From Bacteroidaceae bacterium (GTDB lineage Bacteria; Bacteroidota; Bacteroidia; Bacteroidales; Bacteroidaceae): a DNA stretch of 64,000 bases. The position numbers were made by a program, and so were the translations under genes. Below, one piece after another: positions 15,629-24,937 of this stretch (its first letter is position 1; the number at the start of each line of letters is the position of its first letter). Where the stretch lies: positions 1 to 64,000 of the forward strand of contig JAFSKK010000011.1 in NCBI GenBank assembly GCA_017448965.1. The letters are read 5' to 3'. Below the pieces are notes generated by a model, which was not told where the DNA came from, ran no database searches, and saw nothing but the letters and a program-made list of their open reading frames with translations.

Positions 15629-16603
15629 ATGAAGAAGAGCTTTTTAAGTTTTGCCCTTTTGATGGGCGCTCTGGGCATGAATGCTCAGATGAATGTACAC
15701 TTTCAGAAGGCTTGCCATCCTGACGATGTGAAGCACTACGACACACAAACCCTTCGCGACCGTTTCGTGATGGAGAAGGTGATGGCACCTGACGAAATCA
15801 ATCTTACCTATTCGATGTACGACCGTTTCATCTTCGGTGGCGCTATGCCTGTCACCAAGGACTTGAAACTGGAAACGTTCCCAGAACTTCGTGCTCCTTA
15901 CTTCCTCCACAACCGCGAAATCGGCATTGTCAACACGGCTGGCGAGGGCGTGGTGATTGTGGATGGTGTGGAATATCCGCTGGGTGAGAAGGAAGCCCTC
16001 TACATCGGTCGTGGTAATCTCGGAAAAGACAAGAACGGCAAGGGAATCGAATCCAATCAGGAAGTGATTTTCCGTTCGAAAGACCCGCAGAAACCTGCCA
16101 AGTTCTACATCAATTCCGCCACCGCTCACAAGCACTACAAAACGCAGTGGGTGACACTCGACGGTCGCAAGAACGGGAAAGTGCAGTCGTTGAAGGCTAC
16201 TGTGATGCGTAACCTTGGTTCGCTCGAAGAATCGAACCGCCGCACCATCTATCAACTCATCGTCAACACCTCTCTCGAAGAAGGCCCTTGCCAGTTGCAG
16301 TTAGGTCTTACGCAGTTGGAGCCGGGTTCTGTGTGGAACACTATGCCACCTCACACACATGGTCGCCGCATCGAGGCATACTACTACTTCAACTTGCCTG
16401 AAGGACAAACCGTCAGCCACATCATGGGTGAACCACAGGAAAGCCGCGTCGTATGGCTTCACAACGAGCAGGCTATTATGTCGCCAGAGTGGTCCATTCA
16501 TGCTGCCTCAGCCACCTACTACTACACCTTCATTTGGGGTATGGCTGGCGAGAACCTCGACTACAACGACAAAGATGTCATCAAGGTGAGCGATATCAAG
16601 TAA
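15629..16603 (+). CDS. kduI: KduI-family isomerase (5-keto-4-deoxyuronate isomerase) with signal peptide
   Basis: This 324-aa protein matches KduI (4-deoxy-L-threo-5-hexosulose-uronate ketol-isomerase), a cupin-type zinc enzyme of pectin and glycosaminoglycan breakdown. The metal motif is visible in [16 protein letters not shown] (two His and Glu), with the last His in [12 protein letters not shown]. Ordinary KduI is about 278-280 aa and cytoplasmic. Here the first ~20 residues ([20 protein letters not shown]) form a clean signal peptide, so the product should be exported. It forms an operon with the EIIC-like permease and ends at a strong terminator. Confidence 0.88.
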   Translation: MKKSFLSFALLMGALGMNAQMNVHFQKACHPDDVKHYDTQTLRDRFVMEKVMAPDEINLTYSMYDRFIFGGAMPVTKDLKLETFPELRAPYFLHNREIGIVNTAGEGVVIVDGVEYPLGEKEALYIGRGNLGKDKNGKGIESNQEVIFRSKDPQKPAKFYINSATAHKHYKTQWVTLDGRKNGKVQSLKATVMRNLGSLEESNRRTIYQLIVNTSLEEGPCQLQLGLTQLEPGSVWNTMPPHTHGRRIEAYYYFNLPEGQTVSHIMGEPQESRVVWLHNEQAIMSPEWSIHAASATYYYTFIWGMAGENLDYNDKDVIKVSDIK

Positions 16604-16627
16604 ACGGGCATAGGCCTATAAAAAGAA

Positions 16628-16670
16628 ATCGGCGATTGGTAAAATCCACAAAGGAAAGCCAATCGCCGAT
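16628..16670. terminator. Bidirectional terminator between kduI and Rid-family gene
   Basis: ATCGGCGATTGG (16628-16639) and CCAATCGCCGAT (16659-16670) form a perfect 12-bp stem, followed on the plus strand by ATTTTG. It lies between convergent genes. Confidence 0.75.
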
Positions 16671-16694
16671 ATTTTGTTGGTATGTGTATTTGAA

Positions 16695-17834
16695 TCAGAA
16701 ATCGCGGAAATCTGCATTTTGTGCCTTCTTCACAGCCATGCACTCCATCTCGATGAGCCAAGTGGGACGGCAAACGGGTGCAAGCGTGATGACTGTGGGA
16801 ATGTGTGGGAACTTCTCGTCGAACATCTGCTTCACCACCTGGAAATCAGCGCAGTCACGCAGGTACACCACAATCTGCATCACATCGTCGTAAGTCATTC
16901 CGCCCTCAGCCAGCAATGTTTCCACATTTTCCCACATGCGGAACGTCTGCTTTTGTACGTTGCCCACATGCAACACCTCGCCATGATTGTTGATGGAAGC
17001 GGTACCAGAGATGTACACATGGTTGCGGTCACCATACTGCATGAGTGTTCCGCGCTCGAACGTGACACCATACTCGTAAGTCTTGTTGAGATGGGTGGGT
17101 GCGTAGAGATAGCGCTGTTGCGCAGGGTCGAAGCCCGTCAATGCATAGCAGCCCATTTGCACGAGAGCCTTGGGGTCAGCAGGAGTGCCGCCGATGCCTG
17201 TGGAGGCGATGAAATGGGTGTCGGGCGTGAGTCCTTGTTCCGCAAAACATTCACGACGTGACTTGACAAGGCCATTGTATTGTGTGTCCACATCGCGCAC
17301 AAAGAACCAAGTGCGGATGCAGTTGGCTTCCAATGTGGCGTTGAAGAGTTTGAGCGTGTCGATGTAGGTGAAGAGCGTCTTCCAAGTCTGCATATAGGAA
17401 GTGTCGGCCGTGGTGTTCATCAGCCCCATCGTCCAGATGTGCTGATAGCCATTGTGGCTGATGACTGTGGAACCATTCATCTGGCTCACGGCAGTGCCAC
17501 GTTGCAAATAGAACCACACCGCCACTTTCGACCCGTCGAGTGGTGGTTGCTGAATGTAGGAGACCGTGCAATCATGATTCTCCTTGAAGTAAGGTGCCTG
17601 ATTGGTGGCATCGCTTAGAAAGTAGCGTTTGAAAACCACCTTTGCTCCCTCTGTCACATCCAACTTCATCAAAGCCTCTTCGCCCTTGTTCAGACGAGCC
17701 AACTGCTCCTCGAACATGTCGTTGCGATGCTCCACATGCAAGATGGCGTGCAATTCATCCACTTCGCCTGCAGCAAAGCGGGTCAACTCGATTTGAACGC
17801 CTATTTCTTCTATGTTTATTGACTTGTAATCCAT
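16695..17834 (-). CDS. Rid (YjgF/YER057c/UK114) family protein, long two-domain form
   Basis: Starting at ATG 17834 the product is 379 aa. The C-terminal ~130 residues show the Rid fold with VYISGTASINNHGEVLHVGN, MTYDDVMQIVVYLRD and PTVITLAPVCRPTWLIEMEC. The N-terminal half is a second, diverged domain. Size and arrangement are like FkbO/Hyg5-type chorismate-acting proteins and their uncharacterised Bacteroidetes relatives, but the activity cannot be fixed. The Arg in CRPTW, near the ligand site of RidA deaminases, is present. A TACCTTTG box on the minus strand (17851-17844) lies only 9 bp before this ATG, implying a very short leader. Confidence 0.75.
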   Translation of the reverse strand: MDYKSINIEEIGVQIELTRFAAGEVDELHAILHVEHRNDMFEEQLARLNKGEEALMKLDVTEGAKVVFKRYFLSDATNQAPYFKENHDCTVSYIQQPPLDGSKVAVWFYLQRGTAVSQMNGSTVISHNGYQHIWTMGLMNTTADTSYMQTWKTLFTYIDTLKLFNATLEANCIRTWFFVRDVDTQYNGLVKSRRECFAEQGLTPDTHFIASTGIGGTPADPKALVQMGCYALTGFDPAQQRYLYAPTHLNKTYEYGVTFERGTLMQYGDRNHVYISGTASINNHGEVLHVGNVQKQTFRMWENVETLLAEGGMTYDDVMQIVVYLRDCADFQVVKQMFDEKFPHIPTVITLAPVCRPTWLIEMECMAVKKAQNADFRDF

Positions 17835-17843
17835 AATCGGGCA

Positions 17844-17851
17844 CAAAGGTA
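17844..17851 (-). promoter_or_regulatory. -7 box of the Rid-family gene
   Basis: CAAAGGTA on plus is TACCTTTG on minus. It lies 9 bp upstream of the ATG at 17834 and argues against the four-residue longer start at 17846. Confidence 0.5.
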
Positions 17852-17891
17852 CGAAAAAGTTAGGAGTTAGAAGTGAGAAGTTGGGAGATTT

Positions 17892-20021
17892 TTATGAGTT
17901 TGCGTAACTGTGGATGCCTCCAAGGAAGAAATTCACCCCAAAGTAGGTGATAATGACCGCTAAAAACGCGAACACCATGTACAGATGAAAATGCTGCGGT
18001 TTTCTCAACCAAGGGAATGACGCGCTGTGCATGGCAAACGCATAGATGAGCATGGTGATGAGCGCCCACACCTCTTTAGGGTCCCATCCCCAGTAGCGTC
18101 CCCAACTCACATTTGCCCAGATGGCACCAATGAAGATGCCTGCCGTGAGGAGGAACAGGGCGGGGTAGAGGAACAACTCCGAAAGCAGGTGCATCTCTTC
18201 TGCCTTTTTGCGGACAATGAGCCCATAGACACCACAGGCGAAGATGATGCTGAAAAGTCCGTATGCCATCATGATGCAACTCACATGGATGCTGAGCAGT
18301 GGCGACGACAGCACAGGCATGATGTTGCTGATTTTGGGATCCATCTGTCCGAGGTGGCTGACCAGCAGCATGAAGCCAGCCAGCAGAAGGCCGAACGTGA
18401 GGATGATGTGGAACTTGCGGTAAACCAGAAGGGAGGCGAGCATAATCATCCATGCCATGAGCACCATGGTTTCATAGCCGTTGGTCATGGGAATGTAGCC
18501 GCTGATGATCCATCGCAGAGCAAGGCAGAACGTGAGTGAAAGGAACGAAAGGGCGAGCACCGACAAACACAGCCGCTGCATCCATTTCCGTTGCCAAAGA
18601 CTGAACAACGCGAAGGTGAGGCACACCATGAACAGAATGGTGGCGAACGGAATGCTGTTGTAGATGTGCTCTGCTTTCAGACGTGCAGCAGAGGGCATAT
18701 CCTTTCCGCCAAAGGTGTGCTGATATTTCCCCATCTTCTGTAGCATCTCATCTGCATCGGCAGTATTCCCCTCCTGCACCAGCATGCCAAGCAATGGCAA
18801 GGCATGTTGAATGTACGCCTTTCTATCTTCTTCCATCGTGTTCGGAAGACTGTCGGTTGGCGCATACCATTTGCCCTCGAAGGGAAACATCCTGAGCCGT
18901 TCCCCTTTCGACATCTGCATGATGAGTATCAGTTTGTCGTCAATCTTCATCACTTCCTCGTGGAATTTGTCGTTACTTCCCATGTAATAATTCTGTATGT
19001 GAGGACCAAGGATATATCCTCCGTCGTCGAACATGGAAGCCAAAGAGACGTATTCCGCAAGATGGAGACGTTGACGCACCTCTCCCGACTTGATGCGGAT
19101 GATGGGTTCTTGGCTCCACTCCTCACGATAGAAGATGAAACCGCACAGCACCTGCTCGGCTGTGTAGCCGTTGTAGGAAGATTTGCCGTAGAGTTTTCGG
19201 GTAAAGTCGAGTGCCAGCGTCTGCACAGGACAAATGCGGTCGTTGTAGTTGATGCACAGATGCCCGAACTGCTCCGCCTGCTGTTCGGAGAGCGTGTTGA
19301 GCGCCTGAGCCTGCATGGGCAACAGCAGCACCAGAGCCGCCATGCTTGCCTTTCGGAGCAGTTGACGGAAACGTCCCTTGGGGTCGACAAGCACCAGCAA
19401 CATGGAGAGGAACAGCATGGCGTATCCGATGTAGGTGACCACGATGCCCCACGGGTCGCTGTTGAGGGCGAGTGTGCTGCCTTCCATATCTTCATCGTAA
19501 CCACTTTGATAGATACGGATGCCGTGGGAGGAATAGATATTGTTCATCGAGACGAAGGCGTTCTCCTTGCCTTCAGACGAAGAAAGTGTGAAGTGCGTCT
19601 CATAGTCGGCAGCAGCTTCCGTACCCTTGTGGTATTGGATGCAGAAAGAGTCAAGTTGAAGCGTGAAGGGCAGTTCCTTCACCATGTGGATTTCTCCATT
19701 CTCCACCATGCAGGAATTGACGGGTTGTCCCTTGCGAAGATGGACAATTCCCTGCCATGCCGTCAAGTGTGTGAGCAAGGCACCTATCAGGATAACGACG
19801 AATGCCCCATGCAGCAGCAAGACGCTGAATCGTCTGATTTTCCGTTGGATGATGTAAGCAACACCTCCGACGGCCAGCAATGCCCAAATGGCACAAAACC
19901 ACCATGAGCCGTACACAGCATTGAGCACGTAGGGAGTGCCCTGTGTCTTCTCAACGATAGTAGCCATAGCCATCACAAGGATGACTATAGCATAGAGCGT
20001 GAATGTTATCTTTTTCAACAT
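17892..20021 (-). CDS. ccsA: CcsBA-type cytochrome c haem lyase (ResB-CcsA fusion)
   Basis: This 709-aa polytopic protein has an N-terminal ResB/CcsB-like part (membrane helices in the first ~75 residues and one at about 200, with a large periplasmic loop between helices), and a C-terminal CcsA part with the haem-handling motif WGRYWGWDPKEVWALI and conserved periplasmic His. It exports haem and attaches it to CxxCH motifs of c-type cytochromes. It is the last gene of the porin-imelysin-DHOR operon, so its substrate is probably the di-haem protein encoded just upstream, 111 bp away. A fused single-chain form is normal for Bacteroidetes. Confidence 0.9.
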   Translation of the reverse strand: MLKKITFTLYAIVILVMAMATIVEKTQGTPYVLNAVYGSWWFCAIWALLAVGGVAYIIQRKIRRFSVLLLHGAFVVILIGALLTHLTAWQGIVHLRKGQPVNSCMVENGEIHMVKELPFTLQLDSFCIQYHKGTEAAADYETHFTLSSSEGKENAFVSMNNIYSSHGIRIYQSGYDEDMEGSTLALNSDPWGIVVTYIGYAMLFLSMLLVLVDPKGRFRQLLRKASMAALVLLLPMQAQALNTLSEQQAEQFGHLCINYNDRICPVQTLALDFTRKLYGKSSYNGYTAEQVLCGFIFYREEWSQEPIIRIKSGEVRQRLHLAEYVSLASMFDDGGYILGPHIQNYYMGSNDKFHEEVMKIDDKLILIMQMSKGERLRMFPFEGKWYAPTDSLPNTMEEDRKAYIQHALPLLGMLVQEGNTADADEMLQKMGKYQHTFGGKDMPSAARLKAEHIYNSIPFATILFMVCLTFALFSLWQRKWMQRLCLSVLALSFLSLTFCLALRWIISGYIPMTNGYETMVLMAWMIMLASLLVYRKFHIILTFGLLLAGFMLLVSHLGQMDPKISNIMPVLSSPLLSIHVSCIMMAYGLFSIIFACGVYGLIVRKKAEEMHLLSELFLYPALFLLTAGIFIGAIWANVSWGRYWGWDPKEVWALITMLIYAFAMHSASFPWLRKPQHFHLYMVFAFLAVIITYFGVNFFLGGIHSYANS

Positions 20022-20132
20022 TACGTTGGATTCTCTTTATGATATATGTAACGTTTGAACGCCCTTGATATTGTGTCGGAAAGGCGTTATTGATTCCCTT
20101 GGGATGTCTGTTACAGAGAATAATTTGTGGCG

Positions 20133-21881
20133 TTAGATGGAACGGAGGAACTTTACCACCGCATCGCGGTCTTCTTTCGAGAGGTTGTAGAACCGCAGAG
20201 CAGAGGCGTAAGCATCCGACTGCTTGCTGTAGGCATGCCACATAATGGCTTCAATCTCGTTGCGGGCACGACAGTCGTGCAGACGGTCTTCAGCGCCTGT
20301 CAGACGAAGTGACAAACCACGTCCCCAAAGTGGAGTGGTGCGGCACCAGCCTGTTCGAATGTCGTTCTCCATATAGAGACGATGCTGCACCATGTCGGTG
20401 TAGGGCCAAATGGTTTGATAAGCGAACTTCGGCAGAATGTTGTTCGGATTCAAACCTTTGGATTCTGCGTATGCCTTGATGCTGTTGTCCACCCAATAGT
20501 TGTCCTCTCTGGTTTGCCAAGATGGACGGTGACAAGTGGCACAACCAATCTGATTAAACACTTTCTTGCCTCGTTGTACGGTAGCATCATCCAGATCGCG
20601 GGCAGCAGGGACCGCAAGACCACGATGCCACACCATGAAGTCGTAGTAGTCCTTGTCGTTCATCTCTGGTTCGCCAAAAGCAGCGGTGTAGTTGTCACCT
20701 CCTTTGGCTGCGGTGTTCATGCTCAGCAAGTTGAGCACTTTCTGCGAGATTCCTTCATCGCTGTCGGCATAATAAGGATGAACCAAAGAGGAAGCATCAG
20801 CACCGTTCTGGCGAATGTAACTGATGACTTCAGGGTCTTCGCTCATTGCTTGTGCCCAAGCCACTGTTGAGTAGAGGTAGCGACGGTCGGAACGGGTCAC
20901 GTTGGTGATGTTCCAGATGGCATTGGCACCTGCACCGTCTTGCAGCGATGCGCGAGTCATGGCATAAGTGAATTTCTTCACCGCCTTCGTTCCGTCAGCT
21001 AACGTGTAGTAGGCGCTGGCCGCCCAGTCGTTGTTGTTCGCATCCCACATGGCAGGGTTGAGTGACACATAAGGTGCCTCTGCGGCATATTGTGCCTTCA
21101 TGTCCTCGGTGCTGATGGCATCGAGCAAGCCTGTTCCGTAGATGCCGATGGTGGATTCGAGACGCACCTCGTAGTTTGTCGGTTTCGGGTTGGTGTTGAA
21201 GGCTGTGACAGGGATGTTGACCTCTGGGTAGATGAGTTCAAACGGCTCATTGTCTGGAAAATGCAAGGGAAGTCCGCTGGGCATGGTTCCCTCCACCTTC
21301 TTCCATTCGATGCTGATTTGTTTTTCGTCCACAGGGGCCTTGAAGGGTTCCATCGCTTTGGTTTGAGGCATGCCCGTCACCTCTGCGATGTAACTGGACG
21401 GAGCGACCGTGTAGCGCACACCATCATCCGTGTAGGCCTCGTTGGGGTGATAAATCACCAGCAGATAGCCGTTGCCGATGGTGTTGGCTTTGTACTCCGT
21501 CTGACGTTTTCCATGACCGTAGGAAGGATGGCAGTGGATACAACTGCTGCGCACCCATGCAGGACCCAGACCTTTGCGGGGTTCGTCGGAGTAGGTGTAG
21601 AGGTGCTCAAAGAAGTCCTCTCCTTTATTGAAACTCGTCTCCAGACCTAACGATGCTGCACCTGGTGCAACAGCCGAGTAACTGGCTTTCTCTGTTGTGC
21701 CCAGTTCTCCTCCTGGATACCATTCGGCAGCCGTGAAGACATCGTTGGCCTTGCCGAATGGGTTGTCTTCTTCTTCCAGTTCTCCCAAGGAGTTGGAACT
21801 GTTCTCGTCGTTACAGGCGACGAGGACAGTGCAACCCATCAGGAGCAGAAGGGATAGATTGTGTGATAATTTGTGAACCAT
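20133..21881 (-). CDS. Di-haem oxidoreductase (DHOR) family lipoprotein
   Basis: This 582-aa protein has a lipobox (VLVAC, C23) and two c-type haem motifs, CIHCH at residues 114-118 and CATCH near residue 455, as in the DHOR family related to bacterial cytochrome c peroxidases. The C-terminus has GRGLSLRL and AEDRLHDCRARNEIEAIMWH, conserved in DHOR. Its partners (imelysin upstream, CcsBA downstream) match loci thought to act in iron acquisition, in which the haem protein may provide redox chemistry for iron at the cell surface. That role is inference. The acidic run ELEEED after the Cys may help surface sorting. Confidence 0.88.
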   Translation of the reverse strand: MVHKLSHNLSLLLLMGCTVLVACNDENSSNSLGELEEEDNPFGKANDVFTAAEWYPGGELGTTEKASYSAVAPGAASLGLETSFNKGEDFFEHLYTYSDEPRKGLGPAWVRSSCIHCHPSYGHGKRQTEYKANTIGNGYLLVIYHPNEAYTDDGVRYTVAPSSYIAEVTGMPQTKAMEPFKAPVDEKQISIEWKKVEGTMPSGLPLHFPDNEPFELIYPEVNIPVTAFNTNPKPTNYEVRLESTIGIYGTGLLDAISTEDMKAQYAAEAPYVSLNPAMWDANNNDWAASAYYTLADGTKAVKKFTYAMTRASLQDGAGANAIWNITNVTRSDRRYLYSTVAWAQAMSEDPEVISYIRQNGADASSLVHPYYADSDEGISQKVLNLLSMNTAAKGGDNYTAAFGEPEMNDKDYYDFMVWHRGLAVPAARDLDDATVQRGKKVFNQIGCATCHRPSWQTREDNYWVDNSIKAYAESKGLNPNNILPKFAYQTIWPYTDMVQHRLYMENDIRTGWCRTTPLWGRGLSLRLTGAEDRLHDCRARNEIEAIMWHAYSKQSDAYASALRFYNLSKEDRDAVVKFLRSI

Positions 21882-21898
21882 AAAATTAGATTTATTGA

Positions 21899-23179
21899 TT
21901 ATTCCTCAGGAAGTTCATCAGCCGTGCGGTCATCATCCTCGTATGGCAGGTTCCAGATGGTGCTGCAATACTTTACGAATGGAGCCGGCATGCTGCCAAT
22001 CTTGTTGATGGCATCGTTGAAGAGATTGACCACCGATGTGCTGGTGGCAGATTGGTTGGTGTTGTTGAAGAAGTTGTAGAAACTGGGCACATTGCTGTCG
22101 GCCGAGCCTGTGGTGGTGCCGTACCACACATTTCGAATGGAGCGGATGTTGTCTTGGAAGTCGCTGATGGAGTTGTAACTGTAGGGTGACTCCACATAGA
22201 AGATGTAGCCGGCAGAGAAGGGGTTGGCAATCTTGGCGGTTCCCACCTCGTTGCCAATGGCAACAGCAGAACCCTCGTCATCGGAGAGCACCTGTGCGAT
22301 GGCGTCTTTGAGCGAAGTGAACGTGCTGACAGTTTCGCCAGCCTTTTTCATGTTCTCACCGAAACTGAGGTTCTTGCTGGTCGTGTATTCCAAACCGGCA
22401 TCTTTCACCACTTGTACACGTTCGGCATTGTTGGCAGTTTCGCCTTCCCATGCCACCTGCAACTGGAAGGTGCGCTCTTTCAGCAATTTGCACACTTGCT
22501 GTGCATAAAGCAGTTCTTTCGCGCCACTCACGTTGGTGAAACCTTTGTAGGTGTCGTTGCCACGGAACTCTGCCACTTGACGGGGCTGACCGTTGCGGAA
22601 GAGGATGAACTCGAGGGCGTGGAAACCCAGAATGGATGCATCGTCAAGCATGTCCTCATTCATGGAGCCAGAGTTGAAATAGTTGAGCAGGAGTGAGCGG
22701 TTGAGAGGCCAAGAGTCGATGGTTGGGTCGATGTCGAAATCGGAAGCGGCGCCACCCAGGAATGCCTCACTTTGTTCCCAGTTCTTGCGAGCCTTCTTAA
22801 ACAAGTCGCAGGCCTTATTGATGTCTGCCTGTGTGATGCTGTTGACATCCAGACCGTTGAGCGTCTCTTCCAAGTCTTCTGTATCGTCGGCAAGGTTCGT
22901 GTAGGTAGGCACAATCACATTGTCCACCAAATTGGAAAGGACTGATTTCAGATACGTCTGCTGTGCCTCGTTGAGCGATGCTGAAGCAATTTTTGTGTTG
23001 GCGTTTTCAAGACCTGTCACAAGTGAATTGCAGGCACTGATGGCATTCTGTCCGTAAGACTTGTCGCTGTACTTGTCGATGCCACCACCGTTGTTGTCGT
23101 CGTCGCTACAAGAGACCGTCGTAAGTGCTACGGCTGCCATCATGGCAATGCCGAGCATTGATTTGATTTTCATGTTCAT
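21899..23179 (-). CDS. Imelysin family lipoprotein
   Basis: This 426-aa lipoprotein has lipobox TVSC (C24) followed by SDDD. It carries the imelysin signature GFHALEFILF with H187 and E190 of the HxxE motif, plus paired helical halves. Imelysins (peptidase family M75, but generally not proteolytic) are cell-surface or periplasmic proteins of iron uptake, such as EfeO and IrpA. It lies 17 bp ahead of the DHOR gene and 55 bp after the porin gene, so the three form one transcript. Confidence 0.9.
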   Translation of the reverse strand: MNMKIKSMLGIAMMAAVALTTVSCSDDDNNGGGIDKYSDKSYGQNAISACNSLVTGLENANTKIASASLNEAQQTYLKSVLSNLVDNVIVPTYTNLADDTEDLEETLNGLDVNSITQADINKACDLFKKARKNWEQSEAFLGGAASDFDIDPTIDSWPLNRSLLLNYFNSGSMNEDMLDDASILGFHALEFILFRNGQPRQVAEFRGNDTYKGFTNVSGAKELLYAQQVCKLLKERTFQLQVAWEGETANNAERVQVVKDAGLEYTTSKNLSFGENMKKAGETVSTFTSLKDAIAQVLSDDEGSAVAIGNEVGTAKIANPFSAGYIFYVESPYSYNSISDFQDNIRSIRNVWYGTTTGSADSNVPSFYNFFNNTNQSATSTSVVNLFNDAINKIGSMPAPFVKYCSTIWNLPYEDDDRTADELPEE

Positions 23180-23234
23180 TGTTTTGATTTGTTTTGGTTA
23201 TTATTTGATAGAATGAATGATTTTTCAGATTGTC

Positions 23235-24551
23235 CTACAGGAACCATCCCTGATAGGCGATGCCAAGGTTGAGGCTTGGCTCGTTGTTGTATTGGCTCTT
23301 GAGGAAGCGATGGGAGTAATCGGCCTTCACCACCACACCTTTCACGGGGTGGTAGTTGAAGCCCACCGCCATGCGCTTCACATTATTATAATTATACTGC
23401 TTCATGTTGCTCGAAGCACAGGCGTTGTAGTGTTCGAAGCGTCCGAACAGATAGAGTTGCTGCCCGTCGGCACGCAGTTTCTGGATTTGCGAAAACAGGT
23501 CATATCCCGCCTCGATGCCATACGCAAACGCGTTTTGGCTCACAGGCGTGGAGTGGTGGTAAGGCGATTTTTTGTTGATGCGGTTGTAGATGTAGTTCAA
23601 CTGTTTCGCGTCACCGATGTATCCGTAGTCGGCCTGACCGCGCACAATCCAGTTGTGGGCATTGTAGGTGAAGTCGAAACTTCCTATTGCCACAGCGCCT
23701 TTGTACTCGCTGTCCACACCATTCTTGTTGCGTGGATAACTGTTGCCGATGCTGTGCCCGTAGTATCCGCTCAGGCCCAACCGCAAACCGCGAATGGAAT
23801 AGTTGTCCACTCGGAGCGATGTGCCGTATTTTGTCGCAATCTCAAACTCCAGCGGACTCACGGGGCCTTTGTGAATCCATCCTGTTGTGGTGAAGTTGTC
23901 GGCATTCAAGCCTGCCAGCAACTGCACTTCATAGCGCCAGTCGCCAGCACGTCCCCAGAAGTCGATACCTGTCTGATGCCATGTGGAAGGAAGAATCGTG
24001 TTCTCTCCCTCAGGACGGTAAACCGTGAAGAAATTCAATGGCTCGTGGTGCGCATTGTTCAGTCCTACAGGCACCACCAGATGTCCGACGCGGATGTTGG
24101 CGTAGTCGGCAAAGGTCTTCTGAATCCAGAACTGCTCCAGTTCCACCTCACCGCCTTTCTCCGTCTCCGATTCCCATTCGCCACCTTCCTCGTCTTCCTT
24201 TTCGTAAGCACCTCCAGTGCCGCCATGCTCAAACTCAATCTCAGTGCTCAGCGACCATCCCTTGCCAAAGTCGTAGCCGACATAGATGACCGCATGTGGA
24301 ATGTCAAAACGTCCGTGGCTGGGGTCATTCTTATGTTCGTCGGCCAGGCTGTAGCGACTCACGTTGTCGCTGTAGAAATTTCTCGACAGAGCCACTTCTC
24401 CATATCCTCCGATGTGGAAACGCGAGAGTGTCCTTTCGAGTTTGCCCACTCTCGATGTGTCGTTCATGCTTGTTTGTGCCGATGCGTTCACGGTTATCAT
24501 GCCCAGAGTGAGCATACAAACCACATTTTTTGCTGTACCTAAAAATTCCAT
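23235..24551 (-). CDS. Outer-membrane porin-like beta-barrel protein
   Basis: This 438-aa protein has a signal peptide ending NASAQ and a series of alternating aromatic strands, ending in a terminal aromatic-hydrophobic YQGWFL typical of outer-membrane barrels. Internal features such as FHIGGYGEVALSRNFY and IRVGHLVVPVGLNN resemble phosphate-selective-porin O/P-like barrels of Bacteroidetes. It heads the operon with the imelysin, DHOR and CcsBA genes, so it may admit an iron species or organic ligand. Start at 24551 is supported by a TACCTTTG box at 24628-24621. Confidence 0.8.
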   Translation of the reverse strand: MEFLGTAKNVVCMLTLGMITVNASAQTSMNDTSRVGKLERTLSRFHIGGYGEVALSRNFYSDNVSRYSLADEHKNDPSHGRFDIPHAVIYVGYDFGKGWSLSTEIEFEHGGTGGAYEKEDEEGGEWESETEKGGEVELEQFWIQKTFADYANIRVGHLVVPVGLNNAHHEPLNFFTVYRPEGENTILPSTWHQTGIDFWGRAGDWRYEVQLLAGLNADNFTTTGWIHKGPVSPLEFEIATKYGTSLRVDNYSIRGLRLGLSGYYGHSIGNSYPRNKNGVDSEYKGAVAIGSFDFTYNAHNWIVRGQADYGYIGDAKQLNYIYNRINKKSPYHHSTPVSQNAFAYGIEAGYDLFSQIQKLRADGQQLYLFGRFEHYNACASSNMKQYNYNNVKRMAVGFNYHPVKGVVVKADYSHRFLKSQYNNEPSLNLGIAYQGWFL

Positions 24552-24620
24552 TATCCTTTGTTTTATACCATTATTCTTTGTTTTTATACAATGAAATTAC
24601 TGTCTCTCAAAATTCAAGTG

Positions 24621-24628
24621 CAAAGGTA
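24621..24628 (-). promoter_or_regulatory. -7 box of the porin-imelysin-DHOR-ccs operon
   Basis: CAAAGGTA on plus reads TACCTTTG on minus, 70 bp before the porin ATG. Confidence 0.6.
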
Positions 24629-24791
24629 CTAACAAACAATAATGGCAGCAATACCCAATTCTTGTATAAATGAACAGCTGAATGAGTATTCTCAGCAGGT
24701 GAATACTGCATTTGGGTGAGAAGATACTCACGCAGGAACGTCGGATACTTAATTTTGGGTATTCATTCTTCTCAGCGTCACACGCTCATTG

Positions 24792-24810
24792 GCTACATGC
24801 CCCATGTAGC
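24792..24810. repeat. Short perfect hairpin beside the dyad array
   Basis: GCTACATG (24792-24799) and CATGTAGC (24803-24810) with a CCC loop. It is 17 bp from the first dyad of the neighbouring array. Confidence 0.6.
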
Positions 24811-24827
24811 TTATTCGACACTTCCAC

Positions 24828-24912
24828 TGTTACAGATGTAACACTGGCACTGTTACATCTGTAACACTGACGGTGTTACACTTGTAACACTGGCGCTGTA
24901 ACAATTGTTACA
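24828..24912. repeat. Four 16-bp dyads at an exact 23-bp period
   Basis: Perfect arms TGTTACA/TGTAACA occur at 24828-24843, 24851-24866 and 24874-24889. The fourth dyad at 24897-24912 has the half-sites swapped (TGTAACAATTGTTACA). Spacers are 7 bp (CTGGCAC, CTGACGG, CTGGCGC). The array lies 26 bp past the end of the feo operon and about 200 bp upstream of the porin operon promoter. It looks like a cooperative binding array for a dimeric regulator, possibly iron- or redox-linked; a set of RNA hairpins is the alternative. Confidence 0.85.
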
Positions 24913-24937
24913 TATAAAGGATGGGAAATGAAGAAAT

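Noticed and set aside
20022-20132. Possible riboswitch or small RNA between DHOR and ccsBA
   Set aside because: Only 111 bp with no stable stem or recognisable motif.
23217-24542. 441-aa plus-strand reading frame antisense to the porin gene
   Set aside because: Antisense shadow; the opposite strand has a signal peptide, barrel pattern and promoter.
24828-24912. CRISPR array
   Set aside because: Spacers are only 7 bp and nearly constant, repeats are short palindromes, and no cas gene is near. The same applies to the other arrays.
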